Both the position numbers and the translations under genes were made by a program. From Taishania sp045629585 (lineage in GTDB: Bacteria; Bacteroidota; Bacteroidia; Flavobacteriales_D; Crocinitomicaceae), in the NCBI GenBank assembly GCA_045629585.1, contig JAZQRM010000092.1:4054-68053 (forward strand): a stretch of 64,000 nt of DNA, given 5' to 3'. The notes beneath the pieces are model-generated. The model was not told the DNA's origin and searched no databases. It saw only the letters and a list, made by a program, of their open reading frames with translations. Shown here in pieces: positions 25,912 to 33,803 of this stretch. The number at the start of each line of letters is the position of its first letter. Within the stretch, counting starts at the first letter, position 1.

Positions 25912-27147
25912 TTGGAACAAGAATACACTATTGCAGTAAGCTGGCTCTTTGAACAATTCCCAGCATACCAAAATATAGGAGATATGGCATATAAGCCAGG
26001 ACTTGAGCGCATAGAAGAACTATGCGCTCATTTTGATTACCCTCAGAATGATTTAAAATGCATCCACGTAGCAGGAAGTAACGGCAAAGGATCTACTTGC
26101 AGCATGATCGCAGCAGGGCTAACTGAATCAGGTTACAAAGTTGGTTTATTTACATCACCTCATATACAAGATTTCTCAGAACGAATTAGAATCAATGGGA
26201 TAACAATCACTAAAGAATATGTGACCCAATTTGTAGACGCTTTTAAAAAACAAACACATTTAAAAGGATACAGTTTCTTTGAAATAACATTCGCAATGGC
26301 CTTGTGCTATTTTAGAGAAAATGAATGCGACTATTGCGTTATAGAAACCGGATTAGGAGGACGTTTAGATGCTACAAATATTGTAGATCCCATTCTCAGC
26401 GTTATCACTAATATTTCTTTAGAACATACGCAATATTTAGGAAATGATTTAGCATCAATCGCGCAAGAAAAAGCTGGAATCATAAAGCAAAATACACCAA
26501 TACTAATAAGTGAATACACAATTGAAACAGAAAAAGTATTTATAAATAAAGCAAATGAAGTCAAAGCACCACTATTTTGGAGTGATGACGTTCATTTTAA
26601 ACCACGAATAGACTTCCCATTACTTGCTGCGTATCAACAAAGCAATTACAAGACGGCTATTTATGCTTTACGGTTGATTTTAGGCGACCTTTTTAATGAA
26701 ACAATCGTTGATAATGGAATCGCAAAAATATACGAATTAACCGGTTTTTACGGACGACTTTTCAGACACCCATCTTTACCAAATGTCATTTTAGACGTTT
26801 CCCATAATAAAGATGGAATCGAAAAAACATTGAACTACATAAAAGAAAACTACTCTCCTGAACAATTGTTCATTCTTTACGGAACTTCAGCGGATAAAGA
26901 TCTAGGGCAGATAATCCCCCTATTTGAAGAATTTCCGCATATATCATTCACCGAATTTAATCACGAAAGAAGTGCTAAATTTGAACATATCATGGACTAC
27001 ATGGAGAAATTAGGTGAAAACCTCACCTTTTTTGATGATGCTCCAACAGCATTAAAAATGTTGCAAAACTCAACAAATGAAGAGGATACAATACTTGTGA
27101 TTGGAAGTTTCTTCTTAGTCGGAAATATTTTTGAAAATTTTCTTTAA
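25912..27147 (+). CDS. folC: Folylpolyglutamate/dihydrofolate synthase
   Basis: 411 residues. Mur-ligase-like enzyme that adds glutamate to folates, and in most bacteria also makes dihydrofolate. ATP loop GSNGKGST at 55-62, then FTSPHIQDFSERIRING and ETGLGGRLDATN. The start is TTG at 25912, one base after the tonB stop. It is chosen because the segment before the first internal Met (AVSWLFEQFPAYQNIG) is part of the conserved family N-terminus. It ends the motor-gene run, though unrelated in function. Confidence 0.93.
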   Translation: MEQEYTIAVSWLFEQFPAYQNIGDMAYKPGLERIEELCAHFDYPQNDLKCIHVAGSNGKGSTCSMIAAGLTESGYKVGLFTSPHIQDFSERIRINGITITKEYVTQFVDAFKKQTHLKGYSFFEITFAMALCYFRENECDYCVIETGLGGRLDATNIVDPILSVITNISLEHTQYLGNDLASIAQEKAGIIKQNTPILISEYTIETEKVFINKANEVKAPLFWSDDVHFKPRIDFPLLAAYQQSNYKTAIYALRLILGDLFNETIVDNGIAKIYELTGFYGRLFRHPSLPNVILDVSHNKDGIEKTLNYIKENYSPEQLFILYGTSADKDLGQIIPLFEEFPHISFTEFNHERSAKFEHIMDYMEKLGENLTFFDDAPTALKMLQNSTNEEDTILVIGSFFLVGNIFENFL

Positions 27148-27151
27148 AAGA

Positions 27152-27184
27152 TTGCAATTAATACAGAAAAAGTACTTATATTTG
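27152..27184 (+). promoter_or_regulatory. Promoter of the tRNA-Val cluster
   Basis: TTG at 27152-27154, a 22-nt spacer, then TATATTTG at 27177-27184. The first tRNA begins about 54 nt further on, so a 5' leader must be removed. Confidence 0.6.
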
Positions 27185-27238
27185 CACTCGCAATCGGCAA
27201 TCAAAAAGATGATTACAAAGCCGAAATACTAAAAGAAT

Positions 27239-27313
27239 GGGAGTTTAGCTCAGTTGGTTTAGAGCACCTGCCTTACAAGCAGGGGGTCACTGGTTCGAAT
27301 CCAGTAATTCCCA
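27239..27313 (+). tRNA. tRNA-Val (anticodon TAC), copy 1
   Basis: 75-nt cloverleaf: acceptor GGGAGTT/AATTCCC, anticodon stem CCTGC/GCAGG with loop CTTACAA, T loop TTCGAAT. The next three bases are CCA, the only one of the three copies with an encoded CCA. Confidence 0.97.
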
Positions 27314-27319
27314 CCATTC

Positions 27320-27394
27320 GGGAGATTAGCTCAGTTGGTTTAGAGCACCTGCCTTACAAGCAGGGGGTCACTGGTTCGAATCCAGTATTTCCCA
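27320..27394 (+). tRNA. tRNA-Val (anticodon TAC), copy 2
   Basis: Same cloverleaf as copy 1 but with acceptor GGGAGAT/ATTTCCC, a compensated pair change. Only six bases separate it from copy 1, so they share one transcript. No encoded CCA (CT follows). Confidence 0.97.
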
Positions 27395-27396
27395 CT

Positions 27397-27424
27397 AAGG
27401 AGAACAATGTTCTCCTTTTTTTTT
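27397..27424 (+). terminator. Terminator after tRNA-Val copy 2
   Basis: Perfect stem AAGGAGAAC/GTTCTCCTT with a 3-nt loop and a T run. Confidence 0.9.
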
Positions 27425-27434
27425 CAAACTCAAA

Positions 27435-27509
27435 GGGAGTTTAGCTCAGTTGGTTTAGAGCACCTGCCTTACAAGCAGGGGGTCACTGGTTCGAATCCAG
27501 TAATTCCCA
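27435..27509 (+). tRNA. tRNA-Val (anticodon TAC), copy 3
   Basis: Same mature sequence as copy 1 by eye, with acceptor GGGAGTT/AATTCCC. It lies after a terminator; no obvious promoter fits in the 10 nt before it, so it depends on read-through or an unseen promoter. Confidence 0.97.
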
Positions 27510-27513
27510 CAAT

Positions 27514-27547
27514 AAAAAAAAGGAGAACTTGGGTTCTCCTTTTTTTT
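27514..27547 (+). terminator. Terminator after tRNA-Val copy 3
   Basis: Stem AAGGAGAAC/GTTCTCCTT, the same arms as the terminator after copy 2 but with a TTGG loop, then a T run. Confidence 0.9.
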
Positions 27548-27582
27548 ATTCATTAATATTTACAACAAAAATAAAAGGTAAC

Positions 27583-27618
27583 AAAAAAAGGCATGAACTA
27601 CAATTTCATGCCTTTTTT
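27583..27618 (-). terminator. Terminator of the fatty acid hydroxylase gene
   Basis: Stem GGCATGAA/TTCATGCC flanked by A and T runs, just past the stop at 27635. Confidence 0.88.
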
Positions 27619-27634
27619 GTTACTATAAATAACC

Positions 27635-28267
27635 TTATTTTTTCTTGGGCATTGTACCAAATACTCGATCCCAAATTCTACTTGAAACACCGAAAGCCGC
27701 TTCATCATTTTGATAATGATGTAACAAATGGTGTGTCCACAAAGGTTGTAACCATTTAGGCGCTTTAAACATGTGAATACAATAATGTACACCTGAATAA
27801 CACAAATAACCTAAAATTATACCTCCCACAACAAAAAACGATTCCTGACCCATCAAAAGATAAAACAATGGGAAAACAACCAAAATAAAAACAGTTCCAC
27901 CGGAAGGAGGCATCATCGTTCTCTTCTCCTCATGAGGATAGTTATGATGTACCCCATGAACGACAAAATGAAACTTTTGCACCCACTTCCATTCATTCAC
28001 AAAATGAAATGCAAACCTGTGTAAAAAATACTCAAGAGGCGACCAACAGATAAACGCGATAACCCAAATTAGCAACCCACGACTAGCACTAATATTCGTA
28101 AAGTAAACTCCTAGCAGGTAAAATAAAATAGATACCCCACCATAAAAGCATACATGTAACGGAAAACTTGTGTAAGTCAATAGTTCTAAAAAGTCATTCT
28201 TAAAAATTCGCGTGTTGTCCACATTAGCCTCGGCCGAAACCTGGCCTTGATTCATTGTTTGACTCAT
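27635..28267 (-). CDS. Fatty acid hydroxylase superfamily membrane protein
   Basis: 210 residues from the ATG at 28267 (MSQTMNQGQ). Upstream in-frame codons to 28303 overlap the -7 box and cannot be in the mRNA. A di-iron membrane oxygenase: several hydrophobic helices and the histidine clusters HRFAFH, HGVHHNYPH, HYCIH and HHLLHH. The pattern is close to fatty acid 2-hydroxylases that act on sphingolipid or other acyl chains. It stands alone. The substrate is inferred from family only. Confidence 0.88.
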   Translation of the reverse strand: MSQTMNQGQVSAEANVDNTRIFKNDFLELLTYTSFPLHVCFYGGVSILFYLLGVYFTNISASRGLLIWVIAFICWSPLEYFLHRFAFHFVNEWKWVQKFHFVVHGVHHNYPHEEKRTMMPPSGGTVFILVVFPLFYLLMGQESFFVVGGIILGYLCYSGVHYCIHMFKAPKWLQPLWTHHLLHHYQNDEAAFGVSSRIWDRVFGTMPKKK

Positions 28268-28300
28268 CTTAAATAAATTTTCGTGTATAAAATATAAGCA

Positions 28301-28308
28301 CAAATGTA
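28301..28308 (-). promoter_or_regulatory. Promoter -7 box of the fatty acid hydroxylase gene
   Basis: Minus-strand TACATTTG, 33 nt upstream of the ATG at 28267; it decides the start codon. Confidence 0.5.
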
Positions 28309-28512
28309 AAACTTAAATCAAATCCAAACCCCTTAAGAACAGCCAATTTTATTTAAGTAATAGTTAAAATAAACTCAAACGTCATCAAATATTAATGAAA
28401 CGGACATTGAAAGCCCTGAAAACACAACTAAAGCACAATAAATTCTAAAAAAATGTAAATCATTATGAATGAATTGACAATTAAGAATTATTAACAAGAA
28501 ACGAGTGAAAAT

Positions 28513-28540
28513 AAAAAAAGTCACGATAAAATCGTGACTT
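28513..28540 (-). terminator. Terminator of tRNA-Ser copy nearest 28.6 kb
   Basis: Perfect stem AAGTCACGAT/ATCGTGACTT with a 3-nt loop, followed by a T run on the minus strand. Confidence 0.9.
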
Positions 28541-28551
28541 AGAAATTGGAG

Positions 28552-28636
28552 CGGAGAAAGAGGGATTCGAACCCCCGGTACCTCGCGGTACGCCGGTTTT
28601 CAAGACCGGTGCAATCGACCACTCTGCCATTTCTCC
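28552..28636 (-). tRNA. tRNA-Ser (anticodon TGA), copy 1
   Basis: 85-nt class II tRNA with acceptor GGAGAAA/TTTCTCC, anticodon stem CCGGT/ACCGG with loop CTTGAAA, and a long variable arm (GTACCGCGAGGTAC). Discriminator G; no encoded CCA. Confidence 0.97.
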
Positions 28637-28640
28637 GTGC

Positions 28641-28670
28641 CAAAGATACGTACTCTAAATAAATTGACAA
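28641..28670 (-). promoter_or_regulatory. Promoter of tRNA-Ser copy 1
   Basis: Minus strand: TTG, exactly 19 nt, then TATCTTTG, a textbook Bacteroidota promoter. Only four bases separate the -7 box from the mature 5' end of the tRNA. Confidence 0.8.
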
Positions 28671-28753
28671 TGAAAAAAGAGAAAGTTTTTGTAAAAAAAT
28701 AGAACAAAAATATTTACTCCTAATAATGAACTATATAGAAAAAAAATAAATAT

Positions 28754-28792
28754 AAAAAAAAAGAGTTGTAATAAAATTACAACTCTTTTTTT
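28754..28792 (-). terminator. Terminator of tRNA-Ser copy 2
   Basis: Perfect stem GAGTTGTAAT/ATTACAACTC, extended by A/T pairs, with a T run on the minus strand. It is unlike the terminator of copy 1. Confidence 0.9.
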
Positions 28793-28795
28793 AAG

Positions 28796-28880
28796 CGGAG
28801 AAAGAGGGATTCGAACCCCCGGTACCTCGCGGTACGCCGGTTTTCAAGACCGGTGCAATCGACCACTCTGCCATTTCTCC
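28796..28880 (-). tRNA. tRNA-Ser (anticodon TGA), copy 2
   Basis: 85 nt, identical by eye to copy 1. It has its own promoter and terminator. Confidence 0.97.
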
Positions 28881-28884
28881 GGGC

Positions 28885-28914
28885 CAAAGGTACGCACTCT
28901 AAATAAACTGACAA
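28885..28914 (-). promoter_or_regulatory. Promoter of tRNA-Ser copy 2
   Basis: Minus strand: TTG, 19 nt, TACCTTTG. The spacer differs from that of copy 1 at two positions only, and again just four bases lie before the tRNA. Confidence 0.8.
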
Positions 28915-29053
28915 TGAAAAAGAGTAATCTTTTTCCTCAAATTTCAAAAAAAAAACACAACAAACTGATTTCCAATAAACACAACTAAACAAAAATATAA
29001 ATAACAAAAATTACTGTTTTTTAGCTATTTTTACTTTCTACAAATAATAAACT

Positions 29054-30505
29054 ATGACAAATAAATTAGGCTACCTCATTTTAAGTATATTACTTATAAT
29101 TTCATTCCAAAATTTTGGTCAGAAAAAACTTAACGCGTACTTACAGACTAAACAACTATATGCACCCACAATTGGAACTATAGTTGAAATTCACACCCAA
29201 TTCATTGCAACTTCTTTAAGCTATAAATCAACCGAAAATGGTTTACAAGCATCAGTATACTATCATTTAACTATTACAAAAGGAACACAAGAAATAAAAG
29301 ACATTGCCTACGTAGTTAACTCACCGTTAGCCGCTGATTCAATTATTGAGGATTTTTATGATATTCAAATCATTGATTTACCCGCAGGAAGCTACAATTG
29401 CGTACTTGAATTAGGAGACATTATAGCTAAAACCGATCTTATAAAGACATCTTTCCCTCTAAACGTAACCGAACCAAAGGATAAAACATTTTTATCGGAT
29501 ATAATCATTGCCAGCTCAGCTGTAAAATCTAAATCTCAAACAGTATTCACTAAGGGAGAATATGAAATTATACCCCAAATAGGTACGTTTTATACACCTG
29601 ACATGTCTACTCTACCCGCATTTATTGAAATCTACAATTTAAACAATAACCATAAAGCTGTAGAATTAGTCTATTCTATTGAGAACGCAATCACTTTAAA
29701 AACGGAACCCAATACATTACATTCAAAAACGTATAAAGGAAATGAAATTACTCAATTCATCACCCCTATTGATATAAGCAAATTAGGCACCGGTAAATAC
29801 AATTTACAATTTCAATTGAAAGATGACGAAGGAAATATACTTGACTCGAAAATATACACATTTGATCGTCAAAATGATTTGGAAATAAATCTAGATCCTA
29901 AAAATATCATCCTAGACCCTGCTTTTCAAGCTTCAGTTCCTAAAGACAGTCTTAAGTTTTATTTAGGAAGTCTTTTACCGATCTGTCCTCCAGCACAACA
30001 AAAATTCTTACTCAAAGAATTAAAAAACAAAGAGAACACTGAAGAAGATATTAGAAAATTATTCCAAGCTTTCTGGATCGAAACCAGCCCTACCTCACCT
30101 TACGAAGGTTGGCTGAAATATAAATTGCAAGTCCAAAAGGTGGAAGAAAACTATAGAACAGGAAACCTAGCAGGCTATGAAACGGATCGTGGTCGTGTTT
30201 ATCTTCAATACGGTGCGCCAAGTAGAACCTTTGATCGTGAAATGTCATCTTCGGAGCTTCCTTGGGAAATTTGGGAGTATAACAAAATTGGAAACTTCTC
30301 AAATCGAAAATTTTTATTTTACAACCCTGACTTAGTAAATAACCACATGGTACTCTTGCATTCAGATATGTTGGGTGAATTAAAAAATCCAAGATGGGAA
30401 CACGAATTAAGTAAAAGAAATACGGTGGGAGGAAGTGTTGACGACAGAAATGAATATAACACAGGGTCCTATGGAAACAATGCCCGTCAATTCATGTATC
30501 GTTAA
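29054..30505 (+). CDS. GWxTD-domain protein
   Basis: 483 residues. Signal peptide to about residue 23 (FQNFGQ), an N-terminal half of beta-rich sequence, then the GWxTD domain in the C-terminal third: helical lead-in (FWIETSPTSPYEGWLKY), TDRGRVYLQYGAP, and WEIWEYNKI, ending near residue 440. The domain is common in Bacteroidota and Acidobacteriota periplasmic proteins, but no activity is established. The glycosyltransferase gene follows 18 nt after the stop, so the pair may be one transcript. Confidence 0.85.
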   Translation: MTNKLGYLILSILLIISFQNFGQKKLNAYLQTKQLYAPTIGTIVEIHTQFIATSLSYKSTENGLQASVYYHLTITKGTQEIKDIAYVVNSPLAADSIIEDFYDIQIIDLPAGSYNCVLELGDIIAKTDLIKTSFPLNVTEPKDKTFLSDIIIASSAVKSKSQTVFTKGEYEIIPQIGTFYTPDMSTLPAFIEIYNLNNNHKAVELVYSIENAITLKTEPNTLHSKTYKGNEITQFITPIDISKLGTGKYNLQFQLKDDEGNILDSKIYTFDRQNDLEINLDPKNIILDPAFQASVPKDSLKFYLGSLLPICPPAQQKFLLKELKNKENTEEDIRKLFQAFWIETSPTSPYEGWLKYKLQVQKVEENYRTGNLAGYETDRGRVYLQYGAPSRTFDREMSSSELPWEIWEYNKIGNFSNRKFLFYNPDLVNNHMVLLHSDMLGELKNPRWEHELSKRNTVGGSVDDRNEYNTGSYGNNARQFMYR

Positions 30506-30523
30506 TCAACTCAAAGAGAACAA

Positions 30524-31555
30524 GTGGCATTATTAAGCATCGTAATTCTAAATTTTAACGGTAAGAAACATTTACAGCATTTTTTACCAACTGTTATAGA
30601 ACACTGCGGAAATCATCAAATAGTAATTGCAGACAATGCATCTACTGACGATAGCATTTCCTTTTTAAAAACAACATACCCAAATATTCGTCTAATAGAA
30701 CTCCCACAAAATGGTGGTTTTGCTAAAGGATATAACGACGCGTTAAAACAAATTGACAGTGAATACTACCTTCTTCTTAATTCAGATGTAGAAGTCACAC
30801 CGAATTGGATTGACCCGCTTTTAAATTTGTTAGTAAATAACCCTTCAATAGCTGGAGTCCAACCAAAAGTAAAAAGCTACTCTGCGCAAGATCAATTTGA
30901 ACACGCGGGTGCTTGTGGAGGATTTATCGATAAAAACTATTTTCCCTTTTGCAGAGGAAGATTAATTAGCCACTGCGAACAAGATACGAATCAATACAAC
31001 TCAACAATTGAAGTCTTTTGGGCTACAGGGGCCGCTTTGCTAATACGCTCATCGATATACAAACAAGTAAATGGATTTGATGAACGATTCTTTGCGCACA
31101 TGGAAGAAATCGATTTATGTTGGAGAATCAAACAACTTGGATTTAAATTCATGGTTGAACCAACATCAACGGTATATCACGTAGGTGGTGGAACACTCCC
31201 CTACTCCTCTCCATTCAAAACCTTTTTAAATTTTAGAAATTCATTATTTATGATTACCAAAAATCATAACGGATGGTTATTTCCTAAATTATTTTGGCGA
31301 CTTTGCATCGACGGAATTGCAGGGGTAAATTTCTTTCTAAAAGGTGAATTTAAAAATACTTGGATGGTCATCAAATCTCATTTTGCACTTTACGCCAAAA
31401 TGAATGAACTTCTAAAAGATCGTAAGATACTTAAAACGCAAAGGAAAAACACTCACCTAACAGGTCACTATAAAGGAAATATAATTTGGGCATACTACTT
31501 TAAAGGAATACGGAAATTCAGTGATCTGAATCAACGCTTGTTCGAAAAATATTGA
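30524..31555 (+). CDS. Family 2 glycosyltransferase
   Basis: 343 residues, with a GTG start at 30524 straight before the conserved first strand LLSIVILNFNG. GT-A fold: DNASTDDS, then LLLNSDVEV with the Asp of the DxD-like site, ATGAALLIR and the acidic motif MEEIDLCWR. It resembles rhamnosyltransferase-like enzymes of cell-surface polysaccharide synthesis; the sugar and acceptor are unknown. A single enzyme with no polysaccharide cluster around it. The last 25 bases overlap the aroQ 3' end on the other strand. Confidence 0.9.
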   Translation: MALLSIVILNFNGKKHLQHFLPTVIEHCGNHQIVIADNASTDDSISFLKTTYPNIRLIELPQNGGFAKGYNDALKQIDSEYYLLLNSDVEVTPNWIDPLLNLLVNNPSIAGVQPKVKSYSAQDQFEHAGACGGFIDKNYFPFCRGRLISHCEQDTNQYNSTIEVFWATGAALLIRSSIYKQVNGFDERFFAHMEEIDLCWRIKQLGFKFMVEPTSTVYHVGGGTLPYSSPFKTFLNFRNSLFMITKNHNGWLFPKLFWRLCIDGIAGVNFFLKGEFKNTWMVIKSHFALYAKMNELLKDRKILKTQRKNTHLTGHYKGNIIWAYYFKGIRKFSDLNQRLFEKY

Positions 31556-31947
31556 ATCGCTAAATCATAAGAAAGCAATCCAAAACCAAAGATACAACCT
31601 TGACAAACGGGACTTAATAAAGATTCGTGACGAAAAGGTTCTCGCTTTGATACGTTACTAATATGTACCTCCACAACAGGAATATTAATTGCATCAATCG
31701 CATCCCGAATCGCAACACTTGTATGCGTATAACCACCTGCATTGATGATTATCCCATCTGCGTTGGAGGTATGAAGTACATTAATTAATTCTCCTTCAAC
31801 ATTGGATTGGTAATAAGAGAACTCAATTGTTGAAAAACGTTCTTTTAATTCGTCAAAATAAACATCGAATGATTTGGAACCGTACATTTGTGTATCTCGT
31901 TGACCGAGCAAGTTCAAGTTAGGACCGTTAATGATTAATATTCTCAT
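31531..31947 (-). CDS. aroQ: 3-dehydroquinate dehydratase, type II
   Basis: 138 residues. Third step of the shikimate pathway. N-terminal IINGPNLNLLGQRD with the catalytic-loop Arg and the following Tyr, YQSNVEGELI with the catalytic Asn/Glu, INAGGYTHTSVAI, and VEVHISNVSKREPFR, all typical of the dodecameric type II enzyme. Its start codon overlaps the xerD start (shared CATG), so each promoter must lie inside the neighbouring gene's coding region. Confidence 0.96.
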   Translation of the reverse strand: MRILIINGPNLNLLGQRDTQMYGSKSFDVYFDELKERFSTIEFSYYQSNVEGELINVLHTSNADGIIINAGGYTHTSVAIRDAIDAINIPVVEVHISNVSKREPFRHESLLSPVCQGCIFGFGLLSYDLAIQYFSNKR

Positions 31948-32866
31948 GACACAAAATTGGAATCGCTATATTAAAGATTTTATTGCTTTTTTGAAAATAG
32001 AAAAAGGACTTTCTATCAATTCAATTGAAGCTTATCACAATGACGTAACAAAACTACAGCAATTTTGTCTCTCTACCAAACTAGAACCCGAAGAGGTAAC
32101 ATTTAATGATTTGGTACGCTTCATGACCATGCTCGTTGACCTAGGTTTAGCGGCTAGAACACAAGCTCGCATTATTTCAGGACTCAAACAATTTTTCCAT
32201 TATCTTTTTATCGAGGAAATAATAACGGTAGATCCTGCTGAACTTTTAGAATCTCCAAAACTAGGTCGTAAATTACCGGATGTATTATCGCCTGAGGAAA
32301 TAAATCTGATTATTCATAATGTTGATCTAACAAAGGCGGAAGGAGAAAGAAACAAAGCTATAATAGAAACACTTTACAGTTGTGGACTACGTGTATCTGA
32401 GCTCATTAACCTTCGCTTCGAAGATCTTTTTTTTAAGGATGGATTTATTCGAGTTATTGGAAAAGGTAATAAAGAACGTTTGGTTCCAGTCAACCCAACA
32501 GTCGAAGAGTATATCAATAATTATGCAGACAACTCAAGAGCTAATCTACCTAAAATCAATCCGGAGCATAACCACATCGTATTTTTAAACCGCAGAGGAA
32601 GCCAACTCACTCGCAACATGATATTTACAATGATAAAAGACACAACTGTTCTCGCTGGAATAAAGAAAACCGTGAGTCCACATACTTTTAGACACTCTTT
32701 TGCAACTCATCTTTTAGAAGGAGGAGCAAATTTACGAGCAATTCAGGAAATGTTAGGACACGAAAGCATCACAACTACCGAGATTTACACTCACCTTGAT
32801 CAAACTATGTTACGCGATGCTATATTAAGCTTTCATCCAAGAAATAAAACGCAAATTAACGAATAA
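31946..32866 (+). CDS. xerD: Tyrosine recombinase XerD (chromosome dimer resolution)
   Basis: 306 residues from the ATG at 31946, which overlaps the aroQ start on the other strand. N-terminal SAM-like core-binding domain (FIAFLKIEKGLSINSIEAY), then the catalytic domain with all marks: Arg in SCGLRVSELINL, Lys in VIGKGNKERLVPV, HTFRHSFATHLL (His, Arg), LGHESITTTEIYTH (His and the nucleophilic Tyr). Full length and the XerC/D pattern argue for the housekeeping enzyme rather than a phage integrase. The last 11 bases overlap the bestrophin gene. Confidence 0.93.
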   Translation: MTQNWNRYIKDFIAFLKIEKGLSINSIEAYHNDVTKLQQFCLSTKLEPEEVTFNDLVRFMTMLVDLGLAARTQARIISGLKQFFHYLFIEEIITVDPAELLESPKLGRKLPDVLSPEEINLIIHNVDLTKAEGERNKAIIETLYSCGLRVSELINLRFEDLFFKDGFIRVIGKGNKERLVPVNPTVEEYINNYADNSRANLPKINPEHNHIVFLNRRGSQLTRNMIFTMIKDTTVLAGIKKTVSPHTFRHSFATHLLEGGANLRAIQEMLGHESITTTEIYTHLDQTMLRDAILSFHPRNKTQINE

Positions 32867-33722
32867 TCGCTTTTACATTCATCTTGATTCTTAATGCAAT
32901 TTCATCTGTAGGTAAATCATTGGCATCTGATCCGAAGGGTTCTTCAATCTCTTCTGCTAGAATTTCCATACTCACTAACACATAAAAAACCAAAACTGTA
33001 ACCAAAACTGCAAAATAACCCAAAACACCAACGAAAGCAATCGGAAGCGTCACCGTGTATAGAAATATAAATTTCTTAATGAAAATACTATAAGAAAATG
33101 GTATAGGCGTATTTTTGATTCGCTCACAAGCTCCCACCATATTTAGAAATCCATTTAGATTTTTGTCTAAAGTCAAATAATCCTCTGGTGAAATTTTTCC
33201 ACTTTTCCTCAATTTTGCGATACGTTCATAAATCAACTCTACAACCCCAACAGGAATATGTTGAACTTGCTCTATTTGAGCGATTTCAATATCCGTTAAC
33301 TCTACATGGTTAAAAGTTGCGCCATCAATCAAATGCTCTTTTGTTGCAAAGGCAAAATTGGGAATCATCCGTTCAAAGAAATCCTTATCCTCCCTAGATA
33401 AATCCAAAGTATTCAGTTTGACCGATAGATTTCTAGAATCATTCAACAATCCTCCCCATTGCTTACGCCCTTCCCACCAGCGATCATAGGCCGTATTTGT
33501 TCGAAAAACCAATAATAAAGACAAAACAAATCCGACTAATGAATAGACAATATTCAAATTACTCAACCATCGAGATTCGCCCAAATATCTAATTTCTAAA
33601 AAGGCTATTAACCATGCCAGTAAACCAATATAAACGAGTTGTTTCCATAAAATTCGAAGTGTATCGCTCTTATGAAAAGTAAATATTAAGCTAATCCAAG
33701 ATTTAGGGTTATAATTAATCAT
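32856..33722 (-). CDS. Bestrophin family (UPF0187) membrane channel
   Basis: 288 residues with four hydrophobic segments. The N-terminal helix pair includes SLLLVFRTNTAYDRWWEGRK, the bestrophin signature with its RTNTAYDRWWEGR core. Bacterial members form pentameric ion channels in the inner membrane, and some conduct sodium. The conserved end EEPFGSDANDLPTD is present. Convergent with xerD, 11-base overlap. Ion selectivity is not decided by the sequence. Confidence 0.93.
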   Translation of the reverse strand: MINYNPKSWISLIFTFHKSDTLRILWKQLVYIGLLAWLIAFLEIRYLGESRWLSNLNIVYSLVGFVLSLLLVFRTNTAYDRWWEGRKQWGGLLNDSRNLSVKLNTLDLSREDKDFFERMIPNFAFATKEHLIDGATFNHVELTDIEIAQIEQVQHIPVGVVELIYERIAKLRKSGKISPEDYLTLDKNLNGFLNMVGACERIKNTPIPFSYSIFIKKFIFLYTVTLPIAFVGVLGYFAVLVTVLVFYVLVSMEILAEEIEEPFGSDANDLPTDEIALRIKMNVKAIIR

Positions 33723-33758
33723 CTGCTATTACTTTGTCAACAAAAATACTAAAACCAT

Positions 33759-33785
33759 AAAAAAGGGAGGTTTCAAACCTCCCTT
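33759..33785 (-). terminator. Terminator after rimO
   Basis: Stem AAGGGAGG/CCTCCCTT with loop TTTCAAA, and a T run on the minus strand. Confidence 0.85.
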
Positions 33786-33803
33786 CCAAAACTATTTTAT
33801 CGA

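Noticed and set aside
28268..28303. Longer hydroxylase N-terminus from 28303
   Set aside because: It overlaps the promoter box, and the extra 12 residues do not resemble the family.
27239..28880. Genomic island inserted at tRNA genes
   Set aside because: The only protein gene between the tRNA groups is a normal fatty acid hydroxylase. No integrase, no direct repeat of a tRNA end and no odd base composition were seen.
31946..32866. Phage or transposon integrase
   Set aside because: The protein is a full-length XerC/D-type recombinase amid housekeeping genes, with no attachment repeats or phage genes around it.
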